Below, in pieces: positions 1 through 5,845 of a DNA stretch of 7,557 nucleotides (position 1 is the first letter of the stretch; each line of letters starts with the position of its first letter). Source of the stretch: an uncultured Roseovarius sp. (GTDB lineage Bacteria > Pseudomonadota > Alphaproteobacteria > Rhodobacterales > Rhodobacteraceae). The position numbers were made by a program, and so were the translations under genes. The notes under the pieces are model-generated. The model saw only the letters and a list, made by a program, of their open reading frames with translations, ran no database searches and was not told where the DNA came from. Location: contig CAJXKX010000089.1 of NCBI GenBank assembly GCA_913055965.1, positions 1 to 7,557 of the forward strand. Direction: 5' to 3'.

Positions 1-118
1 GTTCCGGTTCCGTCAGGACAACAGCACAGACCGAGGTCTGGCCGTGGCCACGATCCGCAACAATCAGGTCGCCGTGATCGATCCCGCCCCCAAGAGCTTT
101 GGCGGCGCGGGCTTCTGA
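1..118 (+). CDS. C-terminal tail of an unrecognised protein
   Basis: An open frame entering from the left edge (codons in phase with position 2) ends at TGA 116-118 and gives about 38 residues, ending in VAVIDPAPKSFGGAGF. The other two plus frames give arginine-rich shadow-like peptides, so this is the frame that looks like real protein. The fragment has an alternating hydrophobic stretch (VAVID) compatible with a final beta strand, and a Gly-rich end. It weakly recalls the 'VxxIDP' endings of small periplasmic RcnB/DUF1236-like proteins, but that is too little to name a family. The stop lies 30 bp before glnD on the same strand, with no obvious terminator between them, so cotranscription with glnD is possible. 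Function unknown. Confidence 0.6.
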   Translation, partial: FRFRQDNSTDRGLAVATIRNNQVAVIDPAPKSFGGAGF

Positions 119-137
119 TCGCTCACGCGGCCCCGAT

Positions 138-143
138 AAGGGA
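138..143 (+). promoter_or_regulatory. Ribosome binding site of glnD
   Basis: AAGGGA sits 5 nt before the ATG at 149. It supports that ATG over the next in-frame ATG at 158 (Met4), which has no comparable purine run at the right distance. Confidence 0.6.
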
Positions 144-148
144 ACAGC

Positions 149-2914
149 ATGAAAGACATGATCCCGCAGCCGGATGACCTGATCTGCCCGGCATCCGAGA
201 TCTTCGACAGCGCCGCAGTCGCAAAACGGATCGAGTCCGCGGCCAGGCAGGCCGACGGCAACACCAGCGAGATACGTAACGCCGTCGTAAGCATCCTGTC
301 GGATCAGCTCAAACACGGGCGGGCCGTGATCGCCGCCGGGCTGGCGGAACGCCCCTTCGACTCGCGCCCGACGGTGCGGGCCTATAGCTGGCTGACCGAT
401 TGCGTGATCCTGACCGCGCTGGATGTCGTCACCAGCCACATCCATCCCCTTGCCAACCCGACCGAAGCGGAACGGATCACCGTCTTTGCGGTCGGCGGCT
501 ATGGACGTGGCGAAATGGCCCCGCAGTCGGATGTCGATCTGCTGTTCCTGACGCCATACAAGATCACCCCCTGGGCCGAGAGCGTGATCGAGTCGATGCT
601 CTACATCCTGTGGGACCTGCGGCTCAAGGTGGGCCACGCCAGCCGCACCGTGCGCGACTGCCTGCGCCTCGGGGCGCAGGATTTCACCATCCGAACCGCG
701 CTGCTGGAGAACCGCTTTCTCGGCGGCGATGCCGACCTCGCCGCGCGGCTCGATGCCCGGCTGCGCGACGAACTGTTCACCGGCACCGAGCGCGAATTCA
801 CCGAGGCCAAGCTCGCCGAGCGCGACAGCCGCCACGAGAAGCAGGGCGAGCGCTACATGGTCGAGCCCAACGTCAAGGAGGGCAAGGGCGGCCTGCGCGA
901 CCTGCAATCGCTGTTCTGGATTTCCAAGTATATCCACCATGTCCGCGACGTGGGCGAGCTCGTGGCGCTCGGCACCTTCACCGCCGAAGAGTTCGGCACC
1001 TTCATCCGCGCCGAGAATTTTCTCTGGGCGGTGCGCTGCCACCTGCACCTGATCGCGGGGCGCGCCAACGATCAGCTGACCTTCGACATGCAGGTCGAGG
1101 TGGCCGGGCGCATGGGCTATGCCGACCGCGGCGGTCGGCGCGGCGTGGAAATCTTCATGCAGGATTACTTCCGCCATGCCACCGCCGTGGGCGATCTCAC
1201 GCGCATCTTCCTCACCAAGCTCGAGGCCGCGCAGCAGAAATCCGAGCCGCTGCTGCAGCGCCTGCTCAAGCGCCGCAAGAAGCTGCGCCCGGGCTACAAG
1301 GAGGTCAACGGTCGCCTCGCCATCGCCGACGAGGCGGATTTCCTCTCCGACCCGCTCAACCTGCTGCGCCTCTTCGAGGAAGGGCTGCGCACCGGGCTGC
1401 TGATCCATCCCGAAGCGATGCTGTTCGTGACCAGCCATCTCGGGCTGATCGACGAGGGCTTTCGCAACGACGCCCGCGCGCAGAAGTTGTTTCTCGACCT
1501 GCTCCTGAAACACGGCAACCCCGAGCGCGCGCTCCGGCGGATGAACGAACTTGGCGTGCTCTCGGCCTTCCTGCCCGAGTTCGAGCCGGTCCGCGCGATG
1601 ATGCAGTTCAACATGTATCACCACTACACGGTGGACGAACACATCATCCAGTGCATCTCGCATCTCGCCCGGATCGAGCGGCGCGAACTGATCGAGGAAT
1701 TGCCGGTCTCGTCCTCGATCCTCAAGGAGGGGATCAACCGCCGGGTGCTCTACGTGGCGCTGCTCCTGCACGATATCGGCAAGGGGCGCGACGAGGATCA
1801 CTCGATCCTCGGCGCGCGGATCGCGCGCAAGGTGGGGCCGCGGCTGGGGCTCAGGCCGCGCGAGGTCGAGAGCGTCGAATGGCTGGTGCGCCATCACCTG
1901 CTGATGTCCGACACCGCCCAGAAACGCGACATCGCCGATCCGCGCACCGTGCGCGACTTCGCCAAGGCGGTGCAGAGCCGCGAGCGGCTCGACCTGCTCC
2001 TGCTGCTCACCGTCTGCGACATCCGCGGCGTGGGCCCAGGCACCTGGAACAACTGGAAGGCGTCGCTCCTGCGCGCGCTCTACCGCCAGACGCGCCGCGT
2101 GCTCGAGGACGGGATGGAGGCGATCACCCGCGAACAGCGCGGCGCCGACGCCAAGCGCAACCTGCGCGAGGCGCTCGCCGACTGGGACGCGCGCGATCTC
2201 AAGACCGAGACCGCGCGCCATTACGCCCCCTACTGGCAGGGGCTGCACGTCACGGCCCATGTGGTCTTTGCCCGGCTGCTGCGCGACCTCGACGCCGACG
2301 ACATCGCCATCGACCTCGCCATCGATGCCGACCGCGACGCGACCCGCGCCTGTTTCGCGCTGGCCGATCACCCCGGCATCTTCTCGCGCCTCGCCGGTGC
2401 GCTGGCCCTCGTGGGCGCGAACGTGGTCGATGCGCGCACCTATACCTCCAAGGACGGCTTCGCCACCGCCGTGTTCTGGATCCAGGATGCCGATGGTCGC
2501 CCCTTCGAGGAAAGCCGCCTGTCCCGCCTGCGGCAGATGATCCAGAAGACGCTCAGGGGCGAGGTCGTGCCGCGCGACGCGATCCGGCCCCGCGACAAGC
2601 TGCGCAAGCGCGAACGCGCCTTCCGCGTGCCCACGCATATCACCTTCGACAATGACGGCTCGGAAATCTACACGATCATCGAAGTCGACACCCGCGACCG
2701 CCCCGGCCTGCTCTACGACCTGACGCGCACGCTGGCCTCGGCCAATGTCTACATCGCCTCGGCGGTGATCGCGACCTATGGCGAACAGGTGGTGGATACC
2801 TTCTACGTCAAGGACATGTTCGGCCTGAAATTCCACACCGAAAGCAAGCGCGTGGCGCTGGAAAAGAAACTCCGCGCCGCCATCGACGAGGGCGCGGAGA
2901 GGGCGCGGGAGTGA
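149..2914 (+). CDS. glnD: Bifunctional [protein-PII] uridylyltransferase / uridylyl-removing enzyme GlnD
   Basis: GlnD is the cytoplasmic glutamine sensor of the nitrogen regulation cascade: it adds UMP to PII proteins (GlnB/GlnK) when glutamine is low and removes it when glutamine is high. The 921-residue frame shows the full family layout. The nucleotidyltransferase domain has GGYGRGE (116-122) and the metal-binding S-D-x-D at D128/D130. The PII-uridylyltransferase motif KEGKGGLRD is near 243-251. The HD domain for UMP removal has HHYTVDEH (491-498), H541-D542 in LLLHDIGKG, and H582-H583. Two C-terminal ACT domains, about 733-800 (ALADHPGIFSRLAG) and 841-915 (EVDTRDRPGLLYDL), are the usual glutamine-sensing sites. 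E. coli GlnD has 890 residues, so this copy is complete. I see no frameshift or lost catalytic residue. It starts 30 bp after the preceding gene; the next gene is on the opposite strand. Confidence 0.98.
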   Translation: MKDMIPQPDDLICPASEIFDSAAVAKRIESAARQADGNTSEIRNAVVSILSDQLKHGRAVIAAGLAERPFDSRPTVRAYSWLTDCVILTALDVVTSHIHPLANPTEAERITVFAVGGYGRGEMAPQSDVDLLFLTPYKITPWAESVIESMLYILWDLRLKVGHASRTVRDCLRLGAQDFTIRTALLENRFLGGDADLAARLDARLRDELFTGTEREFTEAKLAERDSRHEKQGERYMVEPNVKEGKGGLRDLQSLFWISKYIHHVRDVGELVALGTFTAEEFGTFIRAENFLWAVRCHLHLIAGRANDQLTFDMQVEVAGRMGYADRGGRRGVEIFMQDYFRHATAVGDLTRIFLTKLEAAQQKSEPLLQRLLKRRKKLRPGYKEVNGRLAIADEADFLSDPLNLLRLFEEGLRTGLLIHPEAMLFVTSHLGLIDEGFRNDARAQKLFLDLLLKHGNPERALRRMNELGVLSAFLPEFEPVRAMMQFNMYHHYTVDEHIIQCISHLARIERRELIEELPVSSSILKEGINRRVLYVALLLHDIGKGRDEDHSILGARIARKVGPRLGLRPREVESVEWLVRHHLLMSDTAQKRDIADPRTVRDFAKAVQSRERLDLLLLLTVCDIRGVGPGTWNNWKASLLRALYRQTRRVLEDGMEAITREQRGADAKRNLREALADWDARDLKTETARHYAPYWQGLHVTAHVVFARLLRDLDADDIAIDLAIDADRDATRACFALADHPGIFSRLAGALALVGANVVDARTYTSKDGFATAVFWIQDADGRPFEESRLSRLRQMIQKTLRGEVVPRDAIRPRDKLRKRERAFRVPTHITFDNDGSEIYTIIEVDTRDRPGLLYDLTRTLASANVYIASAVIATYGEQVVDTFYVKDMFGLKFHTESKRVALEKKLRAAIDEGAERARE

Positions 2915-2922
2915 AGGGGGGT

Positions 2923-3056
2923 GTAGGGTGGGCAATATTGCCCACCATGGGCGGCGAAGATATTTCGCGGCATGGGCAAAGGGTTTGAAAGCGCGGCAGG
3001 TCGGCGGCAAGGGCGCGCCCTCCCGCCGAAACGGTGGGCAGACCTGCCCACCCTAC
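2923..3056. repeat. Paired palindromes in inverted orientation (REP/BIME- or MITE-like element)
   Basis: The gap after glnD is bounded by a perfect 12-bp inverted repeat: GTAGGGTGGGCA at 2923-2934 and TGCCCACCCTAC at 3045-3056. Each end is itself a palindrome. The left one, 2927-2946, is a perfect 20-bp palindrome (GGTGGGCAATATTGCCCACC). The right one, 3033-3052, has 9-bp arms (GGTGGGCAG / CTGCCCACC) around two bases. The inner 86 bp have no convincing coding content. Two facing palindromic units of this kind are typical of REP pairs or small non-autonomous elements; I recall GTAGGGTGGGC-type palindromes as dispersed intergenic repeats in several proteobacteria, but copy number here cannot be seen. 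No transposase lies in the window and no clear target-site duplication was found. Confidence 0.75.
3001..3029. repeat. Nested stem-loop inside the paired-palindrome element
   Basis: TCGGCGG (3001-3007) pairs with CCGCCGA (3023-3029), enclosing a second palindrome GGGCGCGCCC (3011-3020). It lies just inside the right terminal palindrome and adds structure to the element. No T-tract follows on either strand, so it is not a standard intrinsic terminator. Confidence 0.4.
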
Positions 3057-3147
3057 GCTTGCTTCCCGGTACCCGCCGTTCAGGCCACTCGCAGCGAATG
3101 CCGGGTCGCAACCACGCACAGACATCAGCGCAAGAACAAGCCCAAGC

Positions 3148-4383
3148 CTAATCCAGTGTAAAGAGTTCCTGGCGGTCGCGAACACCGCGAAGGCGATACT
3201 GGCCGAGTGAAACCAGATCGGGAATGCTCTCAAGCAATGGCGCTGCAACCTTGGCGGAAATAACGATGGCCTGATCGACGGCACTGCACATGCCCAGAAT
3301 GCGGGAGGTCGTATTGACCGCTGGACCGATCACAGTGAAATCAAGCCGGTTCCTGCCACCGATATTTCCATAGAGGACATCACCGGCATGTAGCGCCAGA
3401 GTAAACTCGGTGACGGTCAAACCGGCCGCTTTCCGCCGGTCGTTCAGGGGAATGAACGCATCGCGCAGTTCCAAAGCAGCCTCGATTGCAACGCGCCGCG
3501 CATCAGGAATCTGATCCATGTCGAAAATGGCCAGCATCCCGTCACCCATGAATTTCAGCACGTTCCCGCCGTGGCGTTCGACGACCTCTACAGCCTCTGC
3601 AAAATAGTCATTGAGCATGTCGATGATCGCGGGACCGGGCAAGGTTTCCGACATCTTGGTAAAGCCCTTCAGATCGAAATACCAGATCACCGCCGGGATC
3701 GTTTGAGTGGACCCACGGCTGATATCGCCGGAGAGGACTCTCTTGCTTGCGTCACGACCCAGGTATGCGGCGGTGATGTCTTCGGCCATCAAACGGTTTG
3801 CCGCACATTTCATTGTCACACAAAGCGGCGGTAACAGCTGGCGAAAACCATCGAGATGGTCGTCGGTAAAGCCATCCGGCGCATCTGTGGTCAGGGAAAC
3901 GACTACGCCCTCTTCGGTTTGCATCGGGTCCACAGGGGCCGCGTTGTCCTTTCGAAGAAACATTCTCTTCGTGGCAAAGTAGTCTGTCGAACCACGCTCA
4001 CGAAACAGATTGAAGATCGGGAAGTTCAATTCAGGGTCCGCTACGGTCAGTTTTTGCCTGATCTCCTCGGTGCTGTTGCTCAAAAGGTAGTAGATGGGAC
4101 TTTGCAGATACTCCTCCGGTGCCTCTGTAGTACGCTCAAAATTCTCTCGTTCGTTTCCGCCGTCGCGAGTCCAGCGAAATGCCATGGTGCCAATCTCAGG
4201 ATGATGGGCGCGCAATGAGATGCTGACGCGTTGCAAGGGTATTCCCGCCGCGACGAGCCGGGTGCAGCACGCCCCTAGCCAAGTCTCGACGGGCGTGTTC
4301 TCAAGACCCTGCTGGATCAACCAAGCCGTCAGATCAGACAGCGCCGCGGTCATTTCCCTGTTGTCGGGTGTTGGGGGCGGCAT
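3148..4383 (-). CDS. Soluble class IIIb adenylate cyclase
   Basis: Predicted to convert ATP to cAMP in the cytoplasm; no signal peptide or membrane segment is visible in 411 residues. The cyclase homology domain fills about 228-411. The metal-binding aspartates are D237 (WYFDLKGFT) and D281 (KFMGDGMLAIF). The adenine-specifying pair is K277 and T350 (RLDFTVIG), the Lys/Thr combination that marks class IIIb. Transition-state residues are N357 and R361 (VNTTSR). All six canonical positions are therefore filled, which favours an active adenylate rather than guanylate cyclase. Residues 1-200 form a separate N-terminal region (AWLIQQGLENTPVETWLGAC), shared as far as I recall with other alphaproteobacterial cyclases and possibly GAF-like; its ligand is unknown. 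The start at 4383 has a good ribosome site. Sampled 60-base lines are 48-60% GC against 73% in dinB, suggesting later acquisition. Transcribed divergently from dinB. Confidence 0.92.
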   Translation of the reverse strand: MPPPTPDNREMTAALSDLTAWLIQQGLENTPVETWLGACCTRLVAAGIPLQRVSISLRAHHPEIGTMAFRWTRDGGNERENFERTTEAPEEYLQSPIYYLLSNSTEEIRQKLTVADPELNFPIFNLFRERGSTDYFATKRMFLRKDNAAPVDPMQTEEGVVVSLTTDAPDGFTDDHLDGFRQLLPPLCVTMKCAANRLMAEDITAAYLGRDASKRVLSGDISRGSTQTIPAVIWYFDLKGFTKMSETLPGPAIIDMLNDYFAEAVEVVERHGGNVLKFMGDGMLAIFDMDQIPDARRVAIEAALELRDAFIPLNDRRKAAGLTVTEFTLALHAGDVLYGNIGGRNRLDFTVIGPAVNTTSRILGMCSAVDQAIVISAKVAAPLLESIPDLVSLGQYRLRGVRDRQELFTLD

Positions 4384-4390
4384 GGTGTTT

Positions 4391-4398
4391 TCTCCCTC
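4391..4398 (-). promoter_or_regulatory. Ribosome binding site of the adenylate cyclase gene
   Basis: Read on the minus strand, GAGGGAGA lies 7 nt before the ATG at 4383. It supports Met1 over the second in-frame ATG at 4353 (Met11). Confidence 0.6.
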
Positions 4399-4488
4399 TG
4401 ATCAGACCGTCCGAGATGCCATCGCCTTCACATAGAGCGTTATTCAATCAGATTAATGAGAATCGCGCCCGCCGAACATCCGTCTCGT

Positions 4489-4511
4489 GCGCCGAACCTT
4501 GCGGTTCGCGC
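4489..4511. repeat. Small hairpin / inverted repeat upstream of dinB
   Basis: GCGC-c-GAACC at 4489-4498 pairs with GGTTC-GCGC at 4503-4511 across the loop TTGC, with one unpaired C. It could be a leader hairpin of dinB or a palindromic operator. The core GAAC...GTTC has 6 bases between half-sites, unlike the direct-repeat N7 SOS box of alphaproteobacteria and unlike the N4 Bacillus-type LexA site, so I do not call it a LexA site. Confidence 0.35.
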
Positions 4512-4574
4512 CGCCCACCCCCCGCGCCGCCGCTGTTGCGGGCCCGCCGCGGCCTCCGGTAGACTGCCCCCATC

Positions 4575-5828
4575 ATGCCCAGCCTCTGCCGCGATTGCCT
4601 GCACATGTTCGAGCGCCCCCCGCGCTGCCCCGCCTGCGGCGGCCCGCGCGTCGTGGCGCATCCCGAATTGCGGGACCTCTCCATCGCGCACATGGATTGC
4701 GACGCCTTCTATGCCAGCGTCGAGAAACGCGACAACCCCGACCTCGCGCACAAGCCCGTCATCATCGGCGGCGGGCGGCGCGGGGTGGTCTCGACCGCCT
4801 GTTATATCGCCCGCATCCGGGGCGTGCGCTCGGCCATGCCGATGTTCAAGGCCTTGCAACTCTGCCCCGAGGCGGTGGTGATCCGGCCGCGCATGGCGGT
4901 CTATGCCGAGGTGTCGCGCGCCATCCGCGCGATGATGCTCGACCTCACCCCCTCGGTCGAGCCGCTGTCGCTCGACGAGGCGTTTCTCGACCTCACCGGC
5001 ACCGCCCGGCTGCACGGCGCCCCGCCCGCCGTGATGCTCGCGCGCCTCACCCGCCGGATGCGCGCAGAACTGGGCGTCACCGGCTCGATCGGCCTGAGCC
5101 ACAACAAGTTCCTCGCCAAGATCGCCTCGGATCTCGACAAGCCGCAGGGCTTTTCGGTGATCGGCCGCGCCGAGACCGCCGATTTCCTGCGCGATCAACC
5201 GGTCAGCCTGATCTGGGGCGTGGGCGAGGCCACCCGCACGGCGCTGCACGCGGCGGGCATCCGCAGCTTTGCCGACCTGCTGCGATGGGAGCGGGCCGAC
5301 CTCACCGCGCGGTTCGGCGCGATGGGCGAGCGGCTCTGGCAGCTTGCGCGCGGGCAGGATGCGCGCCGCGTCACCGCCAACGCGCCGGTCAAGTCGATCT
5401 CGAACGAGACCACCTTCGCCGAGGATATCGCCGATCCCGGCCTGCTCGACGGCCACCTGTGGCGGCTGTCCGAAAAGGTCGCCGACCGCGCCAAGGCGCG
5501 CGGGGTCGCGGGGCGGGTGGTCACGCTCAAGCTCAAGCACAGCGATCACCGCATCCTCACCCGCAGGCACGCCCTCCGCGAGCCCACGCAGCTTGCCGAC
5601 ACGCTCTACCGCGCGGCGCGCGCGCTCATGGATCAGGCGGCGCAGGGGGCGGCGTGGCGGCTCCTCGGGGTGGGGCTGTCGGATCTCGTGGCGGCGGCCG
5701 AGGCCGACCGCGCGGGCGACCTGCTCGACCCCGACGCGCCGCGCCGCGCGGGGGCCGAGCGCGCAACGGATGCGATCCGCGCCCGCTTCGGCCCCGACGC
5801 GATCCTCAAGGGGCGGGCGCTGCGCTGA
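4575..5828 (+). CDS. dinB: DNA polymerase IV (Y-family translesion polymerase) with N-terminal CxxC/CxxC motif
   Basis: A 417-residue Y-family polymerase that copies past damaged bases at low fidelity. The palm starts at about residue 35 with AHMDCDAFYASVEKRDNP; the metal-binding residues are D41 and D134-E135 (LSLDEAFLD), and Y46 aligns with the E. coli steric gate F13. SIGLSHNKFLAKIASDLDKP (171-190) is the family signature. A helix-hairpin-helix IWGVGEATRTALHAAGI spans 213-229, and the little finger about 265-375. Ahead of the palm lie C5-x2-C8 and C18-x2-C21, a probable zinc-binding knuckle absent from E. coli DinB. The start is firm: an in-frame TAG at 4560-4562 lies 12 bp before the ATG, and the next Met (M11) would lose the first Cys pair. 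There is no clear Shine-Dalgarno sequence. The C-terminus shows no classical QLxLF clamp-binding motif. No imuB or dnaE2 is adjacent. Confidence 0.96.
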   Translation: MPSLCRDCLHMFERPPRCPACGGPRVVAHPELRDLSIAHMDCDAFYASVEKRDNPDLAHKPVIIGGGRRGVVSTACYIARIRGVRSAMPMFKALQLCPEAVVIRPRMAVYAEVSRAIRAMMLDLTPSVEPLSLDEAFLDLTGTARLHGAPPAVMLARLTRRMRAELGVTGSIGLSHNKFLAKIASDLDKPQGFSVIGRAETADFLRDQPVSLIWGVGEATRTALHAAGIRSFADLLRWERADLTARFGAMGERLWQLARGQDARRVTANAPVKSISNETTFAEDIADPGLLDGHLWRLSEKVADRAKARGVAGRVVTLKLKHSDHRILTRRHALREPTQLADTLYRAARALMDQAAQGAAWRLLGVGLSDLVAAAEADRAGDLLDPDAPRRAGAERATDAIRARFGPDAILKGRALR

Positions 5829-5845
5829 GCCGGACCAGCCTCAGC
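5824..5845. repeat. Inverted repeat spanning both convergent stop codons
   Basis: GCTGAG (5824-5829) and CTCAGC (5840-5845) form a 6-bp stem around a 10-nt loop. The left arm contains the dinB stop (TGA, 5826-5828) and the right arm contains the complement of the lipase stop (TCA, 5841-5843). It could slow or end transcription from both sides, but there is no T-tract on either strand, so it is not a standard intrinsic terminator. Confidence 0.3.

Larger units (their letters stand above)
4384..4574. promoter_or_regulatory. Divergent regulatory gap between the cyclase gene and dinB
   Basis: This 191-bp gap must hold the start signals of both flanking genes. The left part, about 4430-4466, is AT-rich, the only such patch nearby, and is the likely promoter region of the cyclase. 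Read on the minus strand it offers TTAATC, then 16 nt, then TATGTG, a weak match to a sigma-70 promoter. The right part, about 4470-4574, is very GC-rich and carries a small hairpin (4489-4511). I see no canonical alphaproteobacterial SOS box (GAAC-N7-GAAC or GTTC-N7-GTTC) before dinB. No open frame in the gap resembles a protein. Confidence 0.4.

Noticed and set aside
400..2655. 751-codon open frame on the plus strand overlapping glnD in another frame
   Set aside because: It is a product of high GC (few stop codons in the shifted frame). The translation is dominated by Arg, Ala and Pro with no domain, while the glnD frame has full conserved motifs.
2927..2946. Intrinsic terminator of glnD
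   Set aside because: The palindrome is strong, but no T-tract follows on the plus strand; it fits better as one end of the paired repeat element, although it may still affect transcription.
2808..3284. Minus-strand open frames (102 and 158 codons) crossing the end of glnD and the palindromic gap
   Set aside because: They start within the cyclase gene or the gap, cross palindromic DNA and the antisense end of glnD, and show no protein-like motif or ribosome site.
4446..4464. Fur or iron-responsive operator in the AT-rich patch upstream of the cyclase gene
   Set aside because: There is a short GATT/AATC symmetry but it does not match a Fur, Irr or RirA/Iron-Rhodo box well enough; better read as promoter-like AT-rich sequence.
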